64,000 bases of DNA, taken from assembly GCA_002749535.1 (NCBI GenBank), contig MZZL01000402.1, forward strand, positions 248,001 to 312,000. The letters run 5' to 3'. This document shows, one piece after another, positions 1-12,590 of the stretch. The notes under the pieces are model-generated. The model had not been told where the DNA came from. It was given only the letters and a program-made list of their open reading frames with translations, and made no database searches. Each line of letters starts with the position of its first letter. The stretch's first letter is position 1. Origin of the DNA: Apophysomyces variabilis (lineage: Eukaryota; Mucoromycota; Mucoromycetes; Mucorales; Mucoraceae). The translations under genes and the position numbers were made by a program.

Positions 1-676
1 TTCAAGCGCATGAACCACTAGTGCAGCCATGATCACCGTTATTGACGGAGATTGCCCCCTTGAGGGCAAGTAAGATTAGCATGTTATTATTGATGCCCTA
101 TGCTCAAGACTACTTTTGTCAAGTCAACAATCTTATAGGTATTGAAGAGGAATTCTGTGTCAAATTTAGACAATTCTGCTTTTGCAAAAAAGCCTTCAGT
201 GTGTTCAGTTAAAGAAATTTTCACATCCATCTTTAATGCCTCTCCTTTAAGCGCTGGAGGACTTATTCGAGCAACATAGGGTAACATTGGGTGGCACGTT
301 ATAATGAATTTCCTGCAAGACCTCAACTGTTCCTGCAGAGTGTCGCATCCATTGTCCTATTACCCCTGTGGAATCCTTCTACTGCAGTTCCTAGTTAATT
401 CGATAGGGATTCAGCTTACGCAGGTGCCGTAAAGGTTCAATTCTTTTCTTTGTTGCAAAAAAAACAAAAAAAGGTTAAATTAAAAATGCAGGCATCCAAT
501 GCAATGGCCGATCTTTGTTATTCTCGCTAAAGAGAACCAGGCAGCAATCGGTTTAAGGAAATTGTATAAAATAACAATGCATGGGTCCGGTCGCTAACAG
601 AGATGACAATATTACCAAGGGATTCTTCCAGCCATCCAGTTTTGCTTTGTATTAAACGGATCGTCTTGGTCAGGAC
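1..676. other. intergenic, upstream of P450
   Basis: No ORF here resembles a conserved protein. A TATA-like element (TATAAAATA, 565-573) lies about 110 bp before the P450 start and is the only regulatory-looking signal I see. Confidence 0.4.
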
Positions 677-2329
677 ATGTCTCAGTTGCCTAACATATTG
701 CAAAGTAATTGGGATTTGCACTCAATAGCTCTCGTTTCTGGATTCCTGGGAGTAATATGCTGGGTCGTCGGCTATTGCCATATCTATTTCCTCTATCTGC
801 ATCCGCTCAGTAAACTTCCAGGACCATCTTTAGGATGGTTTTCATTGGTTGGGAATATTTGGATGGAACTTAAAGACAAGGTCAGTGGGGTATAAATGCT
901 TTTATAGGGTAACCTTACTAAGAAGAATATGCAAGCAGCCAGAGGACACTATCCTGCAATGGACAAGGAAATACGGTGGAATTCTTACTTGTTACAATTT
1001 TTTTAACGTGCCTACTGTGTTGATATCGGATCCAAAGCTGTTGAAGGAGATGTTCACGGTGAATCCACACAACTTCGTTAAGCCCTCTATTTTTAAAAAG
1101 TTTGCATTACCATTCATAGGCGATGGGATACTTTTCGCCCATGGCGAGTCTCATCGATACCTTCGAAAGCTCATGGATCCATTCTTTTCAATATCTAGCT
1201 TGCCAAAATGGCATTCGCTTATGGTTAAACCATTATTGGCAACCCGCAACAAGTGGCTGCATGCTGTAAAGAATGGTGCCAGCTTGTCATTTACAATCAA
1301 TGTAACGGATGATCTTCGTTGGGTCACTTTGGACATTGTAGGTCTTGGGTGCTTTGATGAAAATTTCCGGCCTGTGGACGGCACTGCAGATAATCGCATT
1401 TTCGAAGCATACAAGGGTATTGATACTTGCGACGGTCTCGTTGACTTGTTTTTGGGGAATTTACTTCCTCTCTATAACCATTTGCCTATCCCGCGACTCC
1501 AGCAAGTCAAACGCAGTCTAAAGGCTCTGGATCATGGAATCAATGAAATGATACAACATAATATAACCAAACCCAAGGAGGATACCTTGATAGCTCGCTT
1601 GCTTTCAGCAATCAATCCGTACACCGGAGAAAATGTGGCAATAAACGAAGTGCACGCACAATGCAAGACGATAATGTCAGCAAGGTAAGTCAAGCGATTC
1701 TATCAATCAAGTATCAAGTATAACGCGATCAGTAATACCTATCTTCTGAAAAAAGTTTAGACACGGTGTCCACCAGTATTGGCTCTTGCTTATGGCTCCT
1801 TGCCAGACATCCAGATATCCAGGAAGCTCTTCGTGCAGAAATCATGACATTGGAAGTAAATGAGGACGAAGAAGTCTCCTTCGAAGAGCTTAACAAACTC
1901 AACTTGCTAAATAACGTGTGCAAGGAAACCTTACGGTTGCGTTCGCCAGTTGCGGCTACGGTGCTCAGCCCGCTCGAAGACGTTCTGCTTGGTGACCATG
2001 TTATTCCGAAAGATACTGTGCTGATTGTCTCCCCGTATCCTAACCATGTTTCTACCGAATTTTGGGGCGAAGACGCAGAGATATTCAGACCTTCACGATG
2101 GAATGAGGCTCCCGCAAACCATGTCAGCCCTTTTGTGTACATGCCTTTCTGGAGTGGACCTCATAAATGCATCGCGAGCCGCTTTACCATGCTAATGATG
2201 AAACTTGCAATATGTATCCTGGTTAGAGACCTTTCCTTTTCCGAAAAGCCAGGTCACGATACGTCTCGCTTCTCTCTACCTCGAGCTCGCCTAAAGCAAG
2301 ACATGCTGCTAATTGTTCGTCCAGCATAA
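677..2329 (+). CDS. cytochrome P450 monooxygenase
   Basis: Haem-thiolate monooxygenase, probably anchored in the ER membrane and reduced by a P450 reductase; the substrate cannot be inferred. Three exons: 677-880, about 939-1684 (acceptor could be 936) and 1756-2329, giving about 507 aa. The N-terminus has a hydrophobic anchor (about residues 17-40) and then a proline hinge (LPGPSLGW). The I-helix region spans the exon 2/3 junction (LDTVSTS), K-helix ExxR is KETLR, and the haem loop is FWSGPHKCIA with Cys as the iron ligand. The final Gly of the FxxGxxxCxG signature is Ala, which is seen in some fungal P450s. The second acceptor was chosen because only the AG at 1754-1755 keeps the I-helix in frame. 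It stands alone, with no biosynthetic neighbours. The family call is firm; the CYP subfamily is unknown. Confidence 0.9.
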
Positions 2330-4130
2330 ATATGTTACATAGCTCATCACCTAAATTTTTTTAGCGCGAAGCTGTACGGTTATACTTTGCCTAAACCAAT
2401 AAAGGACTTTATAAAATCTTTATTAAAGCTAGAAGGCAAAAGACAAAGAATTATTGTACGTTTAAGTGGAGGTTACAAAATACGAAAAATAACAGATAGT
2501 TTTATTCACGGATGCATATAGCCAATCATAAGAATTCCTATTATTGTAGTACTTACTCCCTTGTGATTGATTGAAGAACGCCACAGACTTTTTCGTCGGC
2601 TGTTCTAACTCCAAGGCTAGCAATATTTGCAATCCTCTTTAAACGAGGAACAATAACGTCGTAAAATTAAACGCCATTGAAACGAGCAATATCTCGTATG
2701 TACCAAAGAGCTTCCCTGGTATTTCTTAGATGCCTGACTACATAGACTGATAAGCTATTTGCAACCGTTAGTAAACATTGCCTGTCACAAAGTGTGAAAT
2801 ACGGAGATACCTTTTGCATGATTCCTGTATACACCAAGGTTCAGTCCTTGGATTGGCAGCAGTCCTCATCTTCACTAATGCGTGTTTAGTCGGACAGCCG
2901 TCTGACCGATAGCTCTTGAAACAAGTCATCAAGAGCCCTGCAGCCCCGTACCAAACAACAAACATCAGATCCCGATGCAGAAAGCCTTATGCGATATGGA
3001 TTGCTCCCCCTTATGAACCTTCATAGCCAAGCAGCCGTCTTAATGCGGTTGGCAGTGGGCTTCCATGTTCAATTTCCGTTTCCAATGCCGACAACCGACT
3101 TGATCTGTTCTTTTCAGTCTAATTCTGGTTCAGTCGACGGACAGTCTTACCCCACAAGAGAAAACAAGTGGCGCAGTCCATTACTGAACGTTCATAGAGC
3201 GAAAGTCCAAACCAACGGATTTCCAAGCACGTAAGGAACTTACTTTTGAAGGGCATACCCAACCCCAATCACGCCTTACCGCAGCCATGTACCAATTCAG
3301 ATCACGGAAAGTAACAATGCGAATCGCACCGATCCAAGGACCAAACCTTCACCTATATGTGTTTATGTACTTTATGTTAGCTTGATTTGTTCATACTTTG
3401 CATTACAAACTTACCATGGTTTTGGATGGGAGAAAAAGGATAAAAAACGGGAAGAAAAGCGAAAGTGAAAGAAACTGAATTTGGGTGCGGTTTTCCTTCC
3501 TTCTCCTTTTTTCTGATAGCGTCACCGCGTTTTTAATCTCAGAGCGCGTTTTACCACAAGGATGGAAAACAGAGAAGAGCAGTAAAGGATGTAGTATCGT
3601 GTGTAAAGGAAAAGAGCAGGCAAAAGCAGTATTATATGAACCTTTTCCTTATCCTGCATGTTCCCCTATAAAAGTCCGTGCACCCGCTGAAACTCAAAAC
3701 TACAAGTGCCGACGTCTACGTTTTCGTATCACAACCATCCTAGAAAGCGAACAGTGTATGTTGTATGAACCGTTCAGAACGGACCATTACAATCCACTTA
3801 TGTTTTCAAACATAAAGCTGATCGTATGAATCAAGACTAATAGTAAAATGATTTGGATGCTGTGTGATAACGCTGAATTTTGTCGGTTACTTTGCCTGAT
3901 TCGAATCGTAACTCAGAGAAGTGGGAAGAACGCTCTTTAACCTTTTTTGGGGGCGGAACATAAGCTTGGGTATACTTTCACTGATTCTCCTTCAAGCTGT
4001 ACCATTCAAAACTTTTTATACACACGCTATGTTGTTGTGTTCATGATTTCGATTTCATATTAGTGATGATGGATGTCTAAGAAAGAGCAAAGCAAAAAAA
4101 TACATATATGGCCTACAATCGTAATAGAAT
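2330..4130. other. gene-poor intergenic region
   Basis: Only short ORFs without recognisable domains. A TATA-like CTATAAAAG near 3665 could be a promoter, but no convincing coding sequence follows it. I see no repeat or RNA gene. Confidence 0.35.
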
Positions 4131-5992
<1,862 letters not shown>

Positions 5993-7588
5993 GGCCGAGT
6001 TGTCTTATCGTTTGGAATCAGGTAGAGAAAACAAAAGGAATAAGACAAGACACAAAGACAAAGGAAGAAAAAAAAAGGAGAGATAGAGAGATAAAGCAGG
6101 GCAAACAAAATTAAACTTTGTTCAGAAAACACTGTGAGGGCCTAAGCCCTTGACAATTTACCTCCCAAAAAATTATTCTGCGCCGATTTTGCATCAGTTT
6201 GACTGAATAAGATGCATATAACCCTATCGAAACATTACATAACGTTTGTTTTCTTTCGATTTGAATGTATGCAAACAAATTCTTAAGAGAGACGGAAACG
6301 AGGCATGACCATCCTTTGTGCTAGCACACGTAAACAAAAAGCACAAGATGACTAACGTAGGATATGTAGGTCATGAGTACTTGATAGGGGAACTTGTGAA
6401 CTTGGATAGGTCCGAGCAAGTCCTGTAATAAGAAGGACTTTTGGATCGACAATCCTGTTCAAACCCTTTTCTTTGTTTCATCAATATCAGTGTTTCTATA
6501 TAAAAGCCTGTCCCTGATCAACAACGAGAAGACGGAGATATCTCTCATTATCAAAGACTAACCATGGAGATTGCCTTGAAATCCCGGAGTTTAATATGTG
6601 AGTGTAGCCCGTTGAGGACTCTCTCAGCTGTTTGCGTTGCTCGCATTTTGTGCGTGAGCGAATCCATCCTGTTCTCATCCAACCAAAGAGCGGGACACTG
6701 CCTGCCAAGAGCAGGCACTAGGTATACTTGCCACAAGGTCCAATGGTTTCCTTCCCGAGGACACGATATCGTTGAAAGCTGATTCCTCTAGAGGTGTATA
6801 AAGAGATTGACACTCATATTTCCAAACACTGGGTCTCAGTGGCGTAGTGCTGCTTCAAACAGCGTATCCATGAGTGAAACATGCCTTAACAAAAGAGAAG
6901 AAAATCAACGCACGGTGCTCTCAAAAATGCTCAGGCTTTTTCGAAAATAGACATGTTTGTTTCCTCCTGTTTTCCTCTTTCATTTTTTTTTTTTACTTCG
7001 CTCTCGCATGGTTTACTCTTTGCCGTAACTAAAAACATGGGTAATTTTGGTCTCTGCTTTTTCTTTTTTAGTGCAGTAGGTTGAAACTCAAATTAATAGC
7101 AGTCGGATGCGCAGATTATATGCGGAATAAGCCCGTCTTTGCATACGCTGATAGATAACAAAAAGGAATAGCATTCCTCCCCCACCCCCCGGATAGAGAA
7201 GGGCGCATATCGGCAAAAGGTTTCAAAGGTGAAATGAGGCTGAAAGAAATAGGCGCACGTGGCATAATGATCGGACTGCGAAACCCTGGGAACATTGGCC
7301 CTTCCGCGGTTCCACTTTCTCTCATTACTTGCGAGCATGGATTCTGGAGATAAAGGAGTTTTTTCAATGAAAAAAATCAAAGGAAAATTAAAACAGAACA
7401 GATAAACTGAATAGTAAGAAAAAATAAAGGCAAGAGAAAAGCGGAAACATGCAATGGTAAAATGTTAGGCTCGGTGTTATCGTGTGTGTGTGGTGTCGGT
7501 GTGGGGTAGAAAAGTCGAATGTACAATGCGTTTGGGTTTTGGTTGGGTTGAAATGCGTTGGCTTCAAGTTCGGCGGTCGTGGTCCTCT
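5993..7588. other. intergenic between kinase and acetyltransferase
   Basis: No conserved gene recognised. A good TATA box (TATATAAAAG, about 6495-6504) precedes a small + strand ORF (6564-6782, 72 codons, ACCATGG start context) with no known domain. The rest is low-complexity T/A-rich DNA. Confidence 0.3.
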
Positions 7589-8431
7589 CTATAGGTTGGC
7601 CTTCTGATTAGGAACGTACCAAGCCATCTGATGTTCTTTTGGTTGGAATCCACACTTCTCATAGAACGGCATATTCTAAATTAACAAAGAACCTTAGTTT
7701 AGCTTCACGGAACTTTATTCAGTTTCATATAATTTACCTTTTCTGCACAATCGAGAATCACTATCGAAAAAGAAAAAGGATATCCGATAAGCCATTGCCT
7801 CACCTACTCTTTCATTTTCTTTTGTTCTTACCTTTGTAGCATCCTTGAGAAGCACCGATCCCTTTCAAAGCTTCGATGATCCGTAAACCAAGTTTTTTAC
7901 CTTGTTGATTGGCATCGACGGCAATATCTTCAATATGCCCCACAAGACCATTCTTATGAACAAATTTACGTTCAATCAAGATAGTGCCTGTTGCAACAAT
8001 CTGATCGTTTGCATCGTCCGTAATGGTAATGGTAAAATCTAAGGAAAAAAAAAGAAATGCTTCGGTGAGATAATTTTTCAATGCCGGATCATCGACTCAC
8101 AGGTATCATTTCTTTTCTTCATGAAATTGAACTGATCTAAATGCAGAGAAGGAAAAGAAAAAACGAAAGGCCACGTTGAGTTTCCCGTTCCCTTTTTCTA
8201 TTCTTGTTTTATCTTACCGAGCCATTCTTCCTTTGTATGATGTCCTACTTCCGTCAAGACTTCGAGTACTTTAAGAAATCCACGCTCATAGTCGTTTGCA
8301 CGTAAGGGTCGGAGTCGATAACCAGGAGGAAGAGCGGACTGAACTTGAGATGGGATAAGACTCTCATCAAACAGCGCCACATCGGCCGTTGTAGGGAACA
8401 AAGAAGGGAAGAAATGAGACAGTAAAGACAT
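7589..8431 (-). CDS. GNA1: glucosamine-6-phosphate N-acetyltransferase
   Basis: GNAT-family enzyme that acetylates glucosamine-6-phosphate with acetyl-CoA, a step toward UDP-GlcNAc for chitin and glycosylation; cytosolic. Five exons (8218-8431, 8101-8136, 7832-8038, 7738-7760, 7589-7675) give 188 aa, close to the usual Gna1 length of about 160-185. Conserved blocks: RPLRANDYERGFLKVL, a KKRNDT stretch, VATGTILIERKF, VGHIEDIAVD, the acetyl-CoA pyrophosphate loop GKKLGLRIIEAL, GCYKVILDCAEKN, FYEKCGF and the terminal MAWY. All junctions keep frame and reproduce family-conserved sequence. Exon 4 is only 23 nt. Identification is very secure. Confidence 0.96.
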
Positions 8432-8768
8432 TAGATCTAAGTCAAAATCAAAAGAAAGAAAAGAGAAAGAGAGAGTAAGACATTCCTTTGCTGTCTATTT
8501 TTCGGTTCCCCTTTTGTCTCTTTTTTTTCCACCCCGTTCCGCGGAAGAGAGACCTTTCATCTATTTTTAATGCAACCCAAAATAAATTAACGCCTCTTCT
8601 CTTATCGCCAATGTGCGTAGGTTTAATATGTTAATATATATATCTGTACTCTGTGTGGGGGGCGGGACCGCAACAGGAAATTGGTTGAGGAGCATGTTTC
8701 CATAAGAAACACACGCGCTATGGAGACACTACGGGGCATGAAAACACGAGCTATTTCCTCTTTACTTC
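8432..8768. other. short intergenic spacer
   Basis: Downstream end of the binding-protein-like gene and upstream region of GNA1. A/T-rich with an AT-dinucleotide tract near 8630; no gene seen. Confidence 0.4.
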
Positions 8769-10530
8769 TTAAGAGAACTCCTTCATTTTATAAAAGGTAT
8801 GGTTAGGTTGAAGCAATCCACGACGGTATGCCCACCAACCACCAACTAATCCTACTAATCCTAGAATGACAACAATCACTCCCACTGCAATACCAGCCTT
8901 TTCGCCAGCAGATAACGTAGGCTGAGTCCCTTGATTAACTTCGGTCCGATTATCATTACGAAATCCATGCGAGACACAGACAGGCATACTGGAAGCTTGA
9001 CCACATTGACGATAAGGCCGGGGACTATCCAATTTAGCAAAATTCCTCATCCATACGAACGTATACGTTGGATCATAAGTGGGATAGGCAACATGAATCA
9101 GATCTAATTCATAAATGAGCCTGTCTATCCATATCCGCACCTTTCTCTCCTTTTTACCTGCCAATGCCAGATCAGGTCGTGCAGGCGATCGTTGTGGCCA
9201 ATCTGAAGGATAAAAACACATGCTTTGAGTGTCACAAATAATCCTGCCCAACCCCCCCCACAACGCCCATTCTAGGAAATTCATTCTTTTTCATTTTTGC
9301 GTACCTGAATAACCATCCAAGTTAACTAAGCCATCCGTCCGAAAAACATTGCGATCAATAATGAACTGTTCCTGACTTGCATTCACACCGGCCAATGCGA
9401 GCCAGCTCTTGTATGAATCAATACGAGGTGTACGATCCAAGACAACATCGGCCGTAATAAAAGGGAACTGAGCTGATGCATTGGTTTCAATCAGACGCAG
9501 ACCTTTTTGTATTTTTTTCTTTGGTTTAGTAAAAGGGAAGAAATAACAGAAATGGCAGCAAAAAAAAAGTCCCCTTTTCATTTTACCTGCATCGGCTGTT
9601 AATTGACTGGCATAAGGTGTCACTTCGAGCTTCCAAAGTTGACTAGCCGTATCATAGACTGTCCAAGCCATGGATTTTTTATGAGTGACTTCAGCAAGGT
9701 TGGCTTTATGACAAGCATAATTGTTTTGGATGTTCTGAAACACAATACTGCCATAGGCCTCCTTATCGAAAAACGCACCGACATACATTAACCAAGCTGC
9801 TTTCTACACATATCAATTCCTTTCGGTTTTAAGCGAAACATTTTTCCGTTCCTTTCTCTGTTGTTCAAACCTGGATAGGACTCAAACCGTCTTGATCAAT
9901 GGGGAAGCCGAGGATGGGTATTCCCAGATTGGTATTAGCTTGTTGTGCAAAGACAGCGTCAATTTTAGAGTTAGGTAACGACGGTTGATCTGTGATGTTG
10001 CCATAACATGGAGAGGTCACATTTTGGTAACCAGCAATGGACACGACCGAATCATTCAATCCAAGAAGCTGTTAAACCACAAATCAACACCATGTCTTCA
10101 TAACGGAATTGCCACATATTTGTTTACCTCGATATAGGCTAGGATGGGAAGGACATCATTCACAGCGACTTGCTTTAAAGGAATATTCACGATAGCATGG
10201 TAACCGGAGCTAGTATTCAGAGTTTGGTTGCAGCAAACAAGTGCATAGGTTTCGTTGTTCAAATGGTTAGTCACCACCTTGTACCAATGCCGGTACTCAA
10301 TGGAGAATCCGTTGCGATCGTCTAATGGTATAATGGTCATGAAGAAATCATGGCGCGCAATGCATGTTATTATATTTGCGACATGTCAAACAAAGGTTGG
10401 TTTTCTTTATTTTTCTTTTACCAACGATAGCCTTGGAGGCATTAAAATAATCGATAGAGGTATCAAATCCCGGACCCTGTGCTTGAACAAAGCTACAGAG
10501 ACATAGAATCGATATCACCACCCATAACAT
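8769..10530 (-). CDS. secreted periplasmic-binding-protein-like type I membrane protein
   Basis: Predicted extracytoplasmic ligand-binding protein. Seven exons (10422-10530, 10128-10321, 9871-10068, 9587-9803, 9305-9502, 9158-9202, 8769-9103) join to 431 aa. Residues 1-18 form a signal peptide ending FVQAQ. The body has many N-glycosylation sequons. It contains a block (HAIVNIPLKQVAVN, then LPILAYIELLGLNDSVVSIAGY) reminiscent of the start of FepB/BtuF/TroA-type class III binding proteins, and another (YVGAFFDKEAYGSIVFQNI) like their helical backbone region. A C-terminal transmembrane helix (AGIAVGVIVVILGLVGLVGG) precedes a short basic tail. The fold assignment is an inference from pattern; ligand and role are unknown. 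Similar plant and fungal proteins are annotated only as periplasmic-binding-like. The ORF structure is well supported; the function is not. Confidence 0.75.
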
Positions 10531-10603
10531 CGGCGATTAGAAACGAGAGCGAAAAACAAAAAAGATGTGTGTTGATAGATCTGATCTTTTGGCTTGTTAC
10601 TGT

Positions 10604-12297
10604 TTATTGGAGCATCTGGATCAGTCCATCGATTCGGTAATATTTTGCCTGTTTGGTCATGTTAGTTTCGAAAAATACCGTCAGATGAACCAAATCACTT
10701 GCCTCTTGTAATAACTCCTGACATCTGTGGAAAAGTGAAATAGAAAAAAAGAATTAGTCATTTTCCTCCTTTACCTCTCTTCCTTTTTCATTTACATGGA
10801 TTTGTCTTGGATAATCGTGGGTGGTATCTAAGATTCATCATCCATTCAAATTAAGTAAAGACAGGGAAAAATAGAAGGGTCATCCATAATCTTTTTGCAT
10901 TACCCGGAGATCTCTAAGGTAGTTGAGTACCAGTCGGAAATGGGAAGGATCACGGTCTATGAAATAAGACCCATCGGATTCAGAAGTTAATGGATGACGG
11001 CCAGAAAACATCGTGGCGAATAAACTGTTCTGATCACGACGTAACGTATTCAAAGTGGTCTAGCGTATCCACTTGATCGTATGAGTACCTTGCTTTTCTC
11101 TTTTCGCTTTTCCTTATACTTGCCTCAAAAACACCACCTCCTACATTCAGCCGAACCTATTCATAAAGGAAAAGAGCAACGTCTTCGAATAAGAAACCAT
11201 ACTTCCTTCATTATCACTACTTTATCTCTTTTACCTTTTCATTTTGGAATCTTGAGTCATCTAGAGAAAGGCTGTTATCAGCAACAAGGGCAATGACAAA
11301 CCATCTCTTTCTACCTTGGACCATGCGTTCGGATTCCTCTACGAAAGACATCCGTTCTTTGGCCAATCGAGTCCGTTTCTCCATTAATTCCAAGGATAAT
11401 TGTTGATAATCTTGTTCAATTCGTGCATGGAACTCCCCTTTGGCATCCTCGAATCCAACCTCGAGTGTGTGTAACTTTTCCATCGTAGCATAGATGTCCT
11501 TATAGATATCTAGAGAATTTCACCTAATTCGCACATTGCTTCGACATCCGATTACTTGTCTTACCTTCTTTCATTGTTTGATATGATTCATTAAGCATAC
11601 GATAATCTGGCTGATACTCTGATTCATAAAAGAAAAAGTGAATACTGGATGTACTATATTTTCGCTGTATCAATTACTTACCTTCCCATACACTAAATTG
11701 ACTGGCGCTTTCGGCTCTTTCTTGCGGCGGAGGTGGTAGTTGTAAAGATGATGACGATGGCGGTGGTGGCGATGGTGGCGATGGTGATGGTGATGGTGAT
11801 GGTGGTGATGTTTGTTGCTGCTGCTCTTTACGGTATCCTCGTCGTTCTTCCTCTTCTTCTTCATTTTGGTTTGCGTCACTGTCATGAAATGCTTGTTCAT
11901 GCGAATGACTATGACGGTAACCTCTTTTCTCTTCTTCTTCTTCACCGTCTTCGTCATCGGCTTGGAGGTGCTGTGTCCTTATGGGGTAACTACCGCCTGG
12001 AAACTTGTCCTGTGGGTGATACTCGCTTGAAGTAGCCATCAAAGTGGAGGGAGATACAGACTCGAAAATAACGCTGGAGCTGGAAGAATCCTGCGACGAC
12101 GGTAAATGACGTTCATCGAATGGCGGGTGCGCTAAAGGTCTCTGGTTTCTTCCTTCGTATCTAACCTTCCGTGGCCCGGGCAGTTGGAACTCAAAGTCCT
12201 GAAGGGCCACGGTTGTTATTGATCGCTGTGGAAGAACAGGCGATCGGTGCGTTGGTGAGTGTGGATAATGATGCTCCCAGTATCTAGATGGGTCCAT
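10604..12297 (-). CDS. BTB/POZ (T1/KCTD-type) domain protein
   Basis: Nine exons (11682-12297, 11565-11618, 11315-11509, 11235-11260, 11124-11156, 10904-11059, 10796-10827, 10703-10724, 10604-10648) give 392 aa. The first about 205 residues are low complexity (acidic, Q, and S/P-rich), followed by a heptad-like segment (about 224-288) and a C-terminal T1-type BTB domain: VRLNVGGGVFETTLNTL, FATMFSGRHPL, SYFIDRDPSHFRLVLNYLRD, and LLQEAKYYRIDGL. Such domains usually oligomerise; KCTD-like proteins often act as cullin-3 adaptors, but that role is inferred. Two introns use GC donors (AG|GCAAGT). Four exons are 33 nt or shorter. The start at 12297 follows a likely 5' intron acceptor (TTAATAG), so an upstream coding exon cannot be excluded. 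Confidence 0.85.
11741..11815. repeat. GATGGT-type short tandem repeat inside BTB gene
   Basis: Imperfect GATGGT/GGTGGC repeats on the + strand. On the coding (-) strand they encode a Ser-Pro-rich run, while another - strand frame reads as a long His run. This is a typical unstable coding microsatellite. Confidence 0.7.
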
Positions 12298-12590
12298 ATG
12301 TTTTCTATTAACAAAAAAAAAAAAGAAATGAGCAAGGTGGTTAGACAATGGATGCACAAATATTTATAGAGTTCGTACTTGATCTGAACGCGTGATCATA
12401 ACCAAGAGAGCACACACACAGAGAAAATAGGGACAAAGGAGAAAAAAGAGAGCGGCGCTTTACTATGGGTTATAAAAAGCGTATGTACACGAACAAATGA
12501 GAAACATAATGATAGATGGCAAAGAAAAAGGAATAGAAGTAGTTAAAAGAGAAACGGATAAGGGGAAAGTAAGTTTTTCCTCAGGATATA

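Noticed and set aside
2989..3829. + strand ORFs of 81 and 114 codons as genes
   Set aside because: No domain, no splice-supported extension, Ser/Arg-rich chance-like composition; the second lacks a promoter upstream of its start.
9845..9900. frameshift at the GTTTGA junction of the binding-protein-like gene
   Set aside because: A 67-nt intron with donor GTTTGA and acceptor TGTAG rejoins the frame, so a weak donor is enough to explain it.
11670..12035. ORFs with a His-rich run or a Met/Val-rich run
   Set aside because: They are alternative-frame and opposite-strand readings of the repeat-rich first exon of the BTB gene.
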